A stretch of DNA of 64,000 nucleotides from Mortierella sp. BCC40632. Lineage: Eukaryota > Mortierellomycota > Mortierellomycetes > Mortierellales > Mortierellaceae. This document shows, piece by piece, positions 12,080 through 24,037 of the stretch. The translations under genes were made by a program, and so were the position numbers. A model generated the notes under the pieces. That model ran no database searches and was not told the DNA's origin. It saw nothing but the letters and a program-made list of their open reading frames with translations. Numbering within the stretch: the stretch's first letter is position 1; each line of letters opens with the position of its first letter. The DNA lies in the NCBI GenBank assembly GCA_011634665.1, contig WAEK01000023.1:372001-436000 (forward strand), read 5' to 3'.

Positions 12080-14833
12080 AAGACTAGAAATATATAGTTC
12101 TCTCTCTATTTTTTTTTAACTATCATAAAACTTTAAGCGCCGTACGAAAATGAATTCTGTCCGACTGTCGTCTCTTTCTTACCCTTTTTTACCGCGTGGG
12201 ATGCCTTTAAGCAGTAGCTCTAGGCTCCGCTTTAGTGGCGCTTCTCTCTGAAGCTCGCTCTGGGCTAATACTCATTATCAGACATGTCCAAACTCTAAGA
12301 TGACTTGTGCATTCTCCATTCATTTCTTTGGCAGAGATTGCCAGGATGAGGATCACATCCATTCATCAGTCTCATCCCATCAAGGAAGTGAACTCACTCC
12401 CCTCCCACTGTTCTCTCGTGACTGCTGTTCACCTGGGACAACTCAGATAACACTCCAAAAATCCAGAGGTTTCTCAGTTGGCTAAAAAGAGGTGAAAATA
12501 GACATTTGGATTCTGGCAAAAACGGATCCTGGAGCAGTTTTCGAGTCATAAGCAAGACGTTGAAAAGAAAGAGAGTTTCTGACCAGGCTAGTGATCGAGA
12601 ATAGCCATAGGACGCGATCCGGCGTAATCCTAGGCAGAAGAAAGAGGGCCCAGATCTCGCCGTTTGTAGAAGATACCTCTTGACGGATCTCTCAGCTGGA
12701 ACATGGTCTTCACTCGAACCCTGATTCGCGAGCAGTCGGGACCCAGCAAAGTCTGAATTCAAATGACTCGATGGGGGGTCGTCTGCCTTGATCAACTTTT
12801 CACATGCGGTCTAAATGTACGGCAGTCTTATATCGAGACAACCCCGCCCACGAGCACAAATGAGCATTAAGGTGAGATGAAAAAGGCTATGGAATTGAAG
12901 AAAGCCGAGGAGGAGAGCTAGATGAGAAAGTTCGCATTTTTTCCGGCAGAGTTTTTAGTGTGATAGAATGGCTATGGTTCCCGATCCGTGATGGGATGTA
13001 CGATCTATTTCGGTAAAAAAAAAAAAAAAAAAAAGCAAGGCTTTGGCTTCAAAAAGAAATCTTGAGGTTTACCCTTCCCTGTGCACCCAATGCTTTTACC
13101 TGGAAAGGCGTAAATTAAAAGAGAAGCCTGCCAAAGGATCCTTGGAGCAATTGGCAGCTCGAATAAAAAAAAAAAAAAAATAAAAACCTGTTTTTTTTTT
13201 TTTGGGATGACGGATTCTCTTCCACTTTTCTCCGATCGAACGGGGTGTGGCTGTTGGATCTGGAGGAGGTCATCAAGCCCGGGCACGAGGAGTATTTTCG
13301 CCTAAATCTGGAGGAGAAGAAAGGAAAGCGGGCCTCTCTGGGAAAGATGAAAGACAGAAACACGGATTTGATCGGACAGGTCCCAGAACTACGACATTCC
13401 CCTCCTTTTCTCCCTTTTCTCCCCCCGCCCTCCACACAGAAATGACCAATGTCTCCAAAAGGAATGACATATTTTAGGAGGTAGATTGTTCGCCTACGCG
13501 TAGTTTAAGCGGGTTAGGATGACCTCAAAAGGACCTGAACGGATAAAAATGGGTGGACTGCAAGTACCTTTTTCTTGGTCCGAGTCGGCGGACTCGGGCG
13601 TACGTTCCCCGCAAAAACCCTTCCTCCTTTCTCCTTTCTTTCTTTCTCTCTCTCTTTCCCTTTTCCGAAGGTAGCTACTTTCTGTGCCCAGTGCGTCATA
13701 TTGGATCACACACACTATGCCTTTTGGCCTCTTTCCGAAGGATGGACGCCGCCAATGAAGGTCAGAGAGCGGCATAGCAGAAGAGAATGAGATGAGATGG
13801 GATTGCAGTTGGTTGATCCTGAGTAGGCCTCCAGAAAATCTTAAAGTAAAAAGCGACTTGACAATTTTGCTGGCGGTATGGGAACTGACAAGAGCTGTGG
13901 TTGGTTGGGCGTCTTTGTCGGGGAGAAGGGGCGTGTTGGTGGGAAAAAACGAGCAGACGTAGCACAAGGTCTGGGGGGTAGTAGGCTAAGAGCTGTAGCC
14001 ACAATGACATTTGGATGCACTACCTTTTCTTTCCTCCTCCTCCTCCTCCCCCCTCTTTCGTTTTTTCTTCGCCTGAGTAGAACAAATCGTCCCTCAGCGA
14101 GGGTGAGAGACAGAGCTGGGCCATCAACAGAAGAGAAAAAAAAGTAGCTGGACCAGAAGAAACAGAACAGAGGTCGGCGTAGAACGAAATTTAGAACTCA
14201 ATACAACTTTGGGTTCCTGTCGCATATTCTTGTACATACACAACATTCGATACATCGTTCGTACATGAGGCATCCCAATCACCCATTGTATCCAAGCGAG
14301 AGCGAGAAAGAGGGAGGAGATGAAGGGTGAAGGGTGGGTACCGTTCAGGTTGCTGATGACTCGGACAGGTCAACCAGAGCCTCGTGGGAGAGGCCCCGCC
14401 GTCTGAGACTTCGAGTCATGGCCCTGCCGGAGGACAGCCGAAGATGGAAAGGACAGGGGACGATGACAGGAGAGGAGCCTGGCCGCGGAACTCAAATAAA
14501 CTCACCGGAAGCTCACTTGTCAGGCAAGAGAAGAGTCAGGAAACTCTGCCGGCTCGGGGGGAGAAGGAAAGGGAAAGCTCGAGAACTGGGAGTGGAGAAA
14601 TCGCTGGTTCTCTCCATCTCGATGTGGAGCATGGCCACAATAAAACACCCTCGCTGGCAACCACCATGATTAGGTTGGACTCCTGTAGAACATCTATCTG
14701 TTGGTTCTCTACTCCGGGGCCCTGGAGGCTATCCTTTCAGACTGAAAAGAGCCGCAATCGTTTTTGCTGCACCTTGGGTCTAGTCCTTGTTTTGCCTTGT
14801 CTTGCTGCCCCAGGCCCGCTGCCTTTTTGAAAG
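12080..14833. other. Intergenic between Mg2+ ATPase and YeiH-like genes
   Basis: About 2.75 kb with no recognisable gene. It includes the ATPase 3' end, an A tract at 13015-13034, poly-A and poly-T runs near 13165-13204, and CT-rich stretches near 13630-13670 and 14030-14070. ORFs of up to about 157 codons run through simple-sequence DNA and resemble no family I know. Confidence 0.55.
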
Positions 14834-14841
14834 TATATAAA
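14834..14841 (+). promoter_or_regulatory. TATA box of the YeiH-like transporter gene
   Basis: TATATAAA followed by ACCC, about 290 bases before the start codon. A 20-base T tract (14914-14933) and a C/T-rich leader lie between them. Confidence 0.5.
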
Positions 14842-15133
14842 CCCAACGGTCTGTCTCGCCCTTTCTCTTTCCCCCCAACCGTTCGTCGTCGAGTATCCAA
14901 CCTTACCTGGATCTTTTTTTTTTTTTTTTTTTTCAAGCTCCTGCACAACTCAACATCTCCTCCATCTCTTTAAACTGGCCCTTTGACTCACGCCTATCTT
15001 CCTTTGCCAATCTCCTACTTTGCCACCAGTCTCTCCACAAAGCCCATTCATTTCCTGCCGATCCATCCTGACGGCTCTTCTTCCTTCCACCACCTCTTCC
15101 CGTCCCTGAACACCATCGACACAGCACAACAAC

Positions 15134-17275
15134 ATGCAGCAGAGAGCCACTCAGGTAGAGCCACCGGCTGCACCAACTCAACAACCACAACAACCACAAC
15201 TGCCCGGCGCTGACCACTGCTCCATCTCCACTCTTACATCCTCCAACGAAAGCACCTCTGACACAAAGAATGAGAAAGAGGCTCTGCCAGAGAAGGACTC
15301 GAAGGCTTCCGCAGAATCAACTTTTCTTACCCGCCATGCTTGGCTGATGGGCTGGAACCACGAAGACTGGTGGCCATGCTGGATCGGTCTCTTCCTCTTT
15401 GGCATGGTTGCCATTGCTGTTCGATATGACATTCCAGCAGCTCACTTTGGGATCTGGACCAGCAACCCGTTTGACTCGCTCCATGGTACAGGCAACTATG
15501 GTCTTCTAGTCCTCTTTCCACTTCAGGGTCTTCTCGTCTGGCTCGCGATGTGGGCGATCAAGGCAAAGGGCTGGCAACAATTTTACCTCGGCTACCTTGT
15601 CATTTATGTCTTGTCATTCCTCAGCAAATGGCTTGCGGCTCAAAAGAGTATCAAGACGGCAAGTTTGGGTGACTCTATCTGGGCCATTCTGTTTGGAGCC
15701 ATCCTTCGGAATGTCCTGACAAGCAAGCCTATGCCCGATGGCAGTTCGAGACCCTTGCCTCCTTGGCTCAAGGTGGCCCAACAGACGGAGCTTTACATTG
15801 CTATTTCCCTGGTCATGCTTTGGTATGTATGACTCCTCCCTCCTCCTTTTGAGTTTCTTGCCAACTGCCATGGTTCAGTCAGGCCACAAACAAACAAGTG
15901 TGAGAAAAAGAGCAGCTTCCGTCGCTCTTTTTCTTTCTCTCGTCCCCACACCACACACAACGAGAGAAGCAAAGAAGGTTTCTTTTTGCGCTGCACAATG
16001 GGGTGGTATCATCTGGCGTCATCAGGCTCGGGCTCGGGTGTGCAAACTCTCTTTTTCATTTCTGTCCCTATTCGGCCCTTCTCTACATTTTTTTTCTTTT
16101 CTTTTTTTTTTCCCTCTGCAGCCAAACATGCACCCGATCCGTGTGCATTCCCCAAAGACAAAAGGGCGCGGAGTATAACTTAGACGCCCGACTTGTTTCT
16201 TGCCTTCCCCATCTTCCCTCTTCCTCCCTCCCGACCCACCACGCACGAACACATGTTTCCCTAATATGTTGACCGGGCGATCCGTTACCAACGCTTTTCG
16301 GCTGAATGTTTGGGTTTACCCATAATGGATGTGTCTTTAATCGCTCGTTACTGATCATTTCATAATTCTCTCTCTCTCTCCCCCTCTCTCTCTCTGTCTC
16401 CTCTGTCTCGTCTCAATAGTATTGACTTTACTGTCCTGAAGCCTCTTGCTCCTAGAGCACTTTTCGTCTCCTGGATCGACACCCCCACACTCTTCGTGGT
16501 CGTGGCCATGATGGGCGTGAGTTTCCTCAAGATCGACCTTCAGACCAGTATGATCATGTCAGGAGCAACCTTCATCTGCGGTTCTTCAGCAGCCATTGCC
16601 CTAGCAGCATCCATTGGCGCAGGAAACAAGGCCGACTTGCCTATCGCCATTATCTCTGTCTTTACGATCCCATCAATTATTGCACTCCCTTATATTGCCA
16701 AGGCAATCCCTCTCAGCCCAAAAGTGGCAGGAGCTTGGTTCGGTGGCTGTGTGGATTCTACTGGAGCCGTCATCGCCGCCTCTACCATCTTTGGCGACAA
16801 TGTTGCTGTCGAGACCTCAGCCGTAGTAAAGATGGTTCAGAACGTGTTGATTGGTCCTATCTCGGTCGGCGTCGCTGCTGTGTGGACCCATCGTGAGGAA
16901 CGCCGTCGTCGTGAGCTCCATAGCTCTCTTGAGGATGAGACACTTCGTTCAAAATCCGACTTTAAGCCGGTACCTTACCAAACCCTTCTTTGGAGTCGCT
17001 TTCCAAAGTTTGTACTCGGTTTTATTTTGACGGCTGTTCTCTTTAATACGATTGTACCTTCGGAGGATCGAGCAAACGTGAACTCATTCAGCTTTATGGT
17101 CGGCGAGTGGTTCTCGACTATGAGTTTTGTCAGTATCGGACTCGGTCTCCAGTTCCACGCACTAAAGAGAGAGGCCAGATTGCTGTTAAAGTTGACTTCA
17201 CTTTATGCTCTGGCGCAGCTAGTCGATATTCTGAGCACCCTTGGTCTTGCCTATGTAGCTTTTGAGCTCTTTTAG
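15134..17275 (+). CDS. YeiH/UPF0324 family membrane protein, putative sulfate/anion exporter
   Basis: Polytopic membrane protein of 514 residues from two exons (15134-15822 and 16420-17275). The join TG|T makes a Cys codon and reads CIDFTVLKPLAPRALF. The first 60 residues are Gln/Ser-rich and probably cytosolic. After that come about ten hydrophobic helices. UPF0324 (Cons_hypoth698) marks are CGSSAAIALAASI near residue 283 and GAWFGGCVDSTGAVIAAS near residues 335-350, then a charged cytosolic loop (HREERRRRELH) and two or more final helices. The bacterial family is annotated as putative sulfate exporters on limited evidence, so the substrate is unknown. The 597-base intron has a canonical GTATGT donor and a long CT tract before the acceptor (CTCAATAG). 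Proximity to the Mg2+ pump gene may be chance. Confidence 0.85.
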
Positions 17276-17641
17276 ACAATCTCTTACTCATCATTAGCAC
17301 ATTGTACAATATAATTTTACCTGTCATTAAAAAAAATACCCCTTTTACGTTTGGGTTTATGGGTGCATTTCGTCGACGGTCTTCGAATAAAGGGTTGACA
17401 CTGCAAGAGAACGAGTCGCCACATGTTTCTTTGACGTTTGAAGTGGCGGTTAAAACAAAAGGAGTCCAATACCTGAACAAACTCATCCCCTCTGCCAGAG
17501 CCTGGCGTATCCCCCCCACACACACACATACCCACACAACAAACCAAAGTCAATATGTGTTACACTCTTGAGGAGACTTCAAAGTGACCACGACGAGGGC
17601 TACTTATACCACAACCCTGCACACCCTTTCTGCCATGTTTT

Positions 17642-17678
<37 letters not shown>

Positions 17679-17741
17679 CTTGTCGAATCGGCATGTTTTC
17701 TTTCCTGACCTTTTATTCTCACTTTATTCCATCGAGTATTC
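17276..17741. other. Short intergenic with CA repeat and long poly-T
   Basis: 466 bases between the transporter stop and the first supported codon of the surface-protein gene. It holds a CACACA run (17515-17540) and a 35-base poly-T. An in-frame-looking leader starting at ATG 17693 (MFSFLTFYSHFIPSSIHA) resembles a signal peptide but cannot be spliced into the next frame with any good intron I found. Confidence 0.5.
17644..17678. repeat. Poly-T tract, 35 bases
   Basis: Uninterrupted T run about 65-100 bases before the start of the surface-protein gene; likely nucleosome-depleting promoter DNA or simply expansion-prone sequence. Confidence 0.9.
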
Positions 17742-20416
17742 ATGCCCTTCGCTCAGATGAGAGTAACCACACAATCCAGCCCGTCTCCCAGCTCCCATCT
17801 GACTTTGTCGACCTCCTTAACAACCTCACCATGGACCGCACTTCCGGAGCTGACTCCCTCCATACCACCATCACCTCGGTTCAAAGTCTTATGTCCATCT
17901 TATGCTTTAGACGACTCCGGTTTTTGCACTAGTCCAACAATTTCTTTGCTGTATCCTAGAACTTCGTTGTCGCCGACAGCTTTCAGTAGCTCGAGTAATT
18001 CTGCAACAAGGATAATGTCTTTTCCCATATTTACCCCAAATCCAACCTCTTCGCTTACGCCAACACCTAACCCAACCTCTTCGCTAACGTCAACTCCCAA
18101 CCCAACCTCTTCGCTAACGTCAACACCTAACCCAACCTCTTCGCTAACGCCAACACTCAACCCAACCTTTTCGCTAACGCCAACATTCAACCTAACCTCA
18201 TCACTTACACCAACACTAAACCCAATCCCATCGCCTACACAAACAACAAACTCAACCTCATCACTTACACCAACGCCAACTATCTCTAGTCGCTTGTTAC
18301 GGTTCCGATTGTTTGGAGAGCGGCCTATGAACGTCTCTTCGGGAACCAAGATCAATATTGCCTGGGAACCCCTAGCCATTCAGACATGGTTCTTTGCCGA
18401 GATTCGTCTAACTTCTCGCCGAGGAAATGATCTTATCAAGACCTGGCCCGAGGTTGAATTCGGCACCGATAGCATGTCACTCACTATGCCCAGTGTTGAC
18501 TTGAAGACAGAGGTAATTACCAAGGAAGATACGAGGCCTTTGCTGTTGTCCGAATTGGCCAACCCTTTGCCTCTGGTTACATGATGCTTCTTTTACTCAT
18601 TTATCGGTTTTTGTAACCCAATGGCAAAGAGTAGGTCCGTCTTGAACTCTGGTGCACCAGTACCCTGAGTCCTGTCGTTTACACAATTTGTGCGAACTCG
18701 CCACCTTTTTTCCTGTCGCCTGCGTACACAACCACGAAACGGACTCGAACTCGAACTCGGACGAGGACGAGGACGAGGACGGCCACGATCACGACCACCA
18801 CCACGACCACCACCACGACGATCGGTTCCTCGACTTCATCTGGCATACCCATGATACTACCTACCATCGAGCCTACACTGTCTCAAACGCCTTCACAGGG
18901 TACCACTCCAGCCACAGAGACTTTATTCTTTCCAAGCACATCATCCCCGCCTCTGCCCCCAGCAATGGCTCCAGAGACTTTTTCCGACTCTCTCCAGTCT
19001 ATTGGTACAATTACGGGCATTGCTGTGGGAGGTCTGGTCTTACTTTGCATCCTCTTGGTTGTCCTTTGGAGATGTTGCTGCAGGAACAAAAGCCAAGGGC
19101 GAGAGCCTCTTGTCTTTTCATTTCCGAAGCAGCCTTCAGATTCCATGTCGAATCAACCGAATGGCAGTGAAAAAGAGGCTTCTTATGTACCGAGTATCTC
19201 CTATCCACAAACTCAGGACGGCTCAACAACCATCTCTTTAGAACCAAGACGGGGTCAATATCTAGCGCCGATCGAGCCTATAACACTCCCCACTGCCACT
19301 GCTTCTATTTTGACAGTTGCACCTGTTAGAAGAGAGAATCCAAATTTGACCAGAAATGGATCCACCCTTCATGTCCATGACTCTTCTTGGTCGCCCGTCA
19401 CGCCTTCACGCGTGTCTATCCTGCCATCTCTACCGCCACCAACACTGGACATGAGTCAAAGGACTCGTGTTCATTATTCTGAGGACTGGTGGGAACCCTC
19501 CCAGAATGACAACTCTTCCATCAACGGACGGCAACCGTCCTTCCGGAACGCCAGGAATGTCACCAGAATTGAGGAGGTAGAAGAACCGAGACGGGTGTTG
19601 AATGCAACTATTACCATTGAGCCTTCGTCCTTGGAGAGAAATGTCCGCCCATCCAGTCGAGCAGAAATTACAAGCATCCGGCGAAATAATAGTGTTGCAC
19701 CAGAGCAACCTCAACAGAGACTACAGTCATTGCAACCACAGCCATTGCGACCACAACCAGTGCGACCGCAGCCAGTGCGACCGCAGCCAGTGCGACCACC
19801 CCGGAACAGGATCCCACCTATTCCGCAGAAACCAGGGCCTATACGACCAGATAATGGGATGTTTCAAAGGAATAGCGACATTAGTCAGATGAGCTTGAGG
19901 AGTAAGGTCGACCCAACTGGGCTCCTGGCTTTCGTAGGAGCAGCGCAAGGTCCTGATTACCCATCTTCTCTGAGGTCCGGGAGTATTCATTCGATTCGAC
20001 CCAGGGTGCCTGTTGGGCAAGGAGATCGAAGCCAACCCAGAGCACCTCAGAGGTACCAATACTCGCAGCAGGAATCATCGTCCGTACCACAGGAACCCCA
20101 AAGACAGCGCCGACGTGCGCCGGATCGGTCGTGGCAACAGCCCTTGGATTCTCCAACCTTGCCTCAGAGTCAGGCATCCAGTCAAGATAATAGAGAAAGT
20201 CGAACAACTAATAGTAGCTACCATGGATTTGGTAGAGAGGAGCAATCCGGAGGGCCCTTTGACGATGATATGGCGACGATGCCGAGCCCTGAGTGGAAAC
20301 GAGTGTCGATACTCCGCCAAGCGTCCTTTTCTTCACCGAGGCCATCTGTGGCTCCCTCCCGGGACAGAAGGAGTAGTAGCATTGGGACGGGTTCACTGAT
20401 GTATGGCTACCTGTAG
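17742..20416 (+). CDS. Ser/Thr-rich single-pass cell-surface protein with proline-rich cytosolic tail
   Basis: Two supported exons, 17742-18512 and 18635-20416 (phase 0, about 850 residues). Visible order: a Ser/Thr/Pro-rich stalk; about eight copies of a 10-residue repeat (LTPTPNPTSS type); a small beta-rich module near residues 195-257 (SSGTKINIAWEP, FAEIRLTSRRG) like the Ig-like modules of fungal surface proteins, continuing over the intron; a Thr-rich stretch; a transmembrane helix near 379-402 (GITGIAVGGLVLL-type) followed by a Cys cluster (RCCCRNK); and a long Pro/Arg/Gln-rich tail with five-residue PQPVR repeats and PPIPQKP, a class of SH3-binding sequence. This layout suggests a wall-stress or adhesion-type sensor, but no homologue is recognised. 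The true start is uncertain, because the chosen ATG lacks a signal peptide and an upstream exon is likely. Confidence 0.62.
18037..18290 (+). repeat. 30-bp tandem repeat encoding a 10-residue Ser/Thr/Pro unit
   Basis: About eight imperfect copies in frame, unit AACCCAACCTCTTCGCTAAC plus a variable ten bases. Most copies read N-P-T, in which Pro blocks N-glycosylation; only N-L-T and N-S-T copies are proper sequons. The Ser/Thr are likely O-mannosylated (inference). Confidence 0.85.
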
Positions 20417-20558
20417 CTACCTAGTAATAGCACGTGATCTTGGGGCAGGCGGGGACCACTTTTTTTTTTTTTTTTTTTTTTTTAAGTGGTGTGTGTGCGT
20501 GTCTATAGTGTGTGTTCAATAATGCATCACAACTGAGCAGCCCATTAAAGCATGCAAG

Positions 20559-22771
20559 ATGTCGACACGGCAACAGAGATCAGGAGGCAATAAACCCCAA
20601 TACACTTTTGACGATGAAGACGATGAAGATCTCCAAAGCATTGGAGAGGATGTAGACACTCTCCGTGGTATGGATTCAAAACAGCGTCACCGTAGCCGAA
20701 GACGAAATGACTATGATGAGGACGAAGACAATGACGACCTCGAAGAAGAAGAAGAGGACGATGCCAATGAAGAAGACGGAATGGGCGAAGACGATGAGGA
20801 AGAAGACGAAGAAGACGAAGAAGAAGACGAAGAGGACGATGGAGACGATTACGCTCGAGGCAATCGTCGGGCATCTCAAAAACGATCCACAAGAGGCAGT
20901 GCCGCCTCTGCCAACAATCGACAACAGTTGGTCGTCAAGTTGCCTACTGCCTCATCAAGACGACTCAAAGCAACTCCGGCCGCGACTCGAAGTGCAACAT
21001 CGACACGCGGATCGACTAGGAACACGGCTACTTCCTATGCCACCACGACCAGATCTCGGAAGCAGGCTGTCAGCTATGCTGAACCGGAGGATGATTTTGA
21101 TGAAGACGAGGAGGAAGAGGAGGACGCGGATGAAAATGAAGAAGAAGAAGACTTGGAAATGGACAGTAGATCGACTCGGGGAATGGTCGGTCGATCAGGA
21201 GGTGCCAGTACACGATCCACACGAGTCTCTGTGTCTGCGTCTCGACAGAAACAAGCCGATCCACCCAGACGAGGAGCCCAAAAAGGAGAGCAAAAAAAAA
21301 CGGATGAAGTGAGTAATGGATAGCTTGTGGTCTTGACAAAGGTGGAGCAAGAGAATAACCTGGTTGTCGCTGCAATCCTTTTTTAATTAGCGTCGACACC
21401 CTTGAGCTCAAACGACGAAGAGGATTTGGACCAGGATGATTCTCTCGGACATAGGAAAAAGAATACCTTGGACGCAGACTCAGTGTCGTCTTCTCAACGA
21501 AACGCTCGCGAGGACAGTCTTATGGATGAGGATGATGTGGACATGGATGATGTGGACGAGGAAGAGGACCTAAATGGCTTGGATGACGAAGACCAAGGAG
21601 AGGAGGACGAAGACGAAGAAGACGAAGAAGAAGACGTGGAGGTGGATGATGATATCGACATGGAGGATGATCCTCTTCAGCAGGTCGATGATGATGAAGA
21701 TGAAGATGATATCGAGAACACAAAGCCACTGCCCATGAAACTCGCCACAGAGACCAAAGCCGAGGCAGCTGCAAGAGCCTCTGCTGGTGCTGGTGCAGGT
21801 GCAGCAGCAGGAGCATCTGGCAGGGCAGGCGCAGGATCGGCCTCTGGACGTGGAAGAGGAGTCAAATTCAACGAAGAGAACGATGATGAGGAAGATTTCA
21901 GTGATGACGAAGACTTTTCGACCCCACGACCTGGCATGGGGTTCGGTGGAAATCTGACGAAGCGTCAACGGTCTAAGTTGGATGCACAGGATATCCCCAT
22001 TGAGCTGCTCCAGCTCCCTGTCTGTAATAAGGATTTTGATGGTTTCCGACTCTATGATTGCGAATAGGCAATGATCTCGTATCTCACTCTGTTTTTATTT
22101 TATTTTATTTTATTTTAAACATAGCATCCTCTCGAAAGCGACATCAGACTGAGGAAGAGTTGGCTCTGAAGAAGAGTGAAATTACACGTCGTCGAAAGAA
22201 CCAGTCAGCACAACGAGCCGAGCAGGACAAACTCGAAACCATTAACCGACTTTTAAAAAAGCAAGCCGGCAAGCGCAAGAAGGGAGCTCAAGACGATGAC
22301 GAAGGGGGTGATGACAAGAAACAAAGTGAAAAGAACGACTCGGAAGCTGCAGGTGCTGTGATGCGAATGAGTCGGTACTCAGTTCCATCTAGTTATCTCC
22401 GCATTTCTTACGGAATCGAAGGCACGACCTTGTCGATCCCAGAAGAGTCGATAAAGGATATGCCCGAGTGGTTACAGCATTCAAGATTGGTCACCACAGG
22501 ATCGAACTTGTCCTCCAAGGAGGTAGGGGAGGAAGATATGGCGATGAGTCTTGACTCGACGACGGATAATCCGATCTCCAAGGTCAAGGAGCAGGTGGCA
22601 ATCGAGATCGTGGAGACACCCGTGACACCGCTCAGAGAGCCAGAATACCCGTCGCCAAGAGGTGCCTGTGCTGTCACCCACTGCGACCAAAAGTGGAAGT
22701 ACCGAGGTGTCAAGAGCAAGAAGCTTGCCTGTGGACTTGAGCATTTGAAAGTGATTGAGGCAGAAGTATAG
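20559..22771 (+). CDS. INO80 complex subunit B / Ies2-like protein (PAPA-1 domain)
   Basis: Nuclear chromatin-remodelling subunit. Three exons (20559-21312, 21391-22023, 22125-22771) give 677 residues in frame. The first two thirds are very acidic Asp/Glu tracts alternating with basic Ser/Arg/Thr segments. The PAPA-1 region begins near residue 430 with LTKRQRSKLDAQDIPIELL, crosses intron 2 (QLPV-SSSRKR), and continues with TEEELALKKSEITRRRKNQS and ETINRLLKKQAGKRKK. The C terminus has a zinc-finger-HIT-like end (CAVTHCDQKWKYRG, then LACGLEHLKVI) in which the last Cys pair of the usual form reads C-x3-H. The intron 1 donor needed for phase is A|GTAATG; a more canonical GTGAGT four bases before would break the frame, so either the weaker site is used or the nearby A9 tract carries an indel. 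It starts only 142 bases after the previous stop. Confidence 0.82.
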
Positions 22772-23007
22772 ATGACGAGTTCTATTTTATATTTTCTTTT
22801 TCTTTTTTTGTTAATGACAGTAATAAATGTCTTTAATCCATTTTTTTCCTTTTGTACATCGAACAATGTTCAATTTTCTACAATGGCTTTATGAGAAAGA
22901 GAAAGAGAAAGAGAGAGAGAGAGAGAGAGAGTATCGAGCTAAACGAACAAAAGAGGAAATGAAGAAGAAGAAGAAGAAAACGATGTTTCTATCTGGAGCA
23001 AGACCTT

Positions 23008-23990
23008 TTATACGGCATCGGACGGTCGATCTACATGGACAGAGATATGCCCAATAGTAGGAGAGCCAGAGGTTGACATTGAGGATCGTGTCGTGGTTGA
23101 TATTGCGATCGAGGCACTACCAACACCACCAGCCAGTCTCACATCCTCTACTAGATCCTCTATTTCATCTCCTTCTTCACTCAATCCTTCTTTCTCATTG
23201 ACAGAACTCATAGTTGGGGTACGTTTGGAACCTAGACTCATTCGACTGTTACCAAACCCACCAGGATTCAGGGTCACCGCAGATCGTCCAGACCAGATGG
23301 AGCCTGGTGGTAGAGGAGTAAGAGGTTGAGCACCTCCAAAGATTGAATTGATCAAATTACCGGACAGGGCTTCGTTCGCCATTTCAGCAGAAGTCATGGT
23401 CGAGGTTTCTGTAGACATGGCCATAGCAGACACGGTAGTTGCTGGGTTGATGGTTGCAGGGACAGAGGTGGTGGAGGTGGTTGCGTTGGAGGTATCGACT
23501 GCAATTCCAGGAGTCTGAGTTCCGTTGGTTGCAGTTGGGGAAACGACAGTGAGGCCGATGGAAAGGGAAGGATCGTTGATCCAGAACATGGCAATGAAGC
23601 AACAGACGACCAAAAGGATCACCTGAGTGAAGACAAAGATCCATGGCTTGATCCCTGGGAAGAGACATTGACTCACGGAAGCCGAGAAGAGGGACAGAGT
23701 TCCAAAGGCGACAAATGACAATGCGGCATGGCCCCAGACATGGAAGCTAGAATATGATTTTTTTTTTTGGATAAAAGATAAAGCCAAATTTTGGTGAATA
23801 CACCATACTTTGCTGGTGAATGGTACGATGCGTTAACACTGCTGCCTGGGGTACATACTCTCCAAAATCAAGATAGTAAATGTTTCCTAGCGATCATTGA
23901 AATCATCCAAGCAAGCAAACAAACAAACAAAAAAATATTAATCAGTGTTTCCATGGGCAAAATACCCTTTGGTTCCTTGAAATACGATTC

Positions 23991-24037
<47 letters not shown>

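Noticed and set aside
12394..12795. 133-codon minus-strand ORF after the ATPase
   Set aside because: No domain, no splice partners and no conservation evidence; ordinary for this ORF density.
18652..19170. 172-codon ORF with an Asp/Glu and His/Asp-rich segment
   Set aside because: Overlaps the second exon of the surface-protein gene; the exon frame includes a membrane helix and long tail, and this ORF does not continue.
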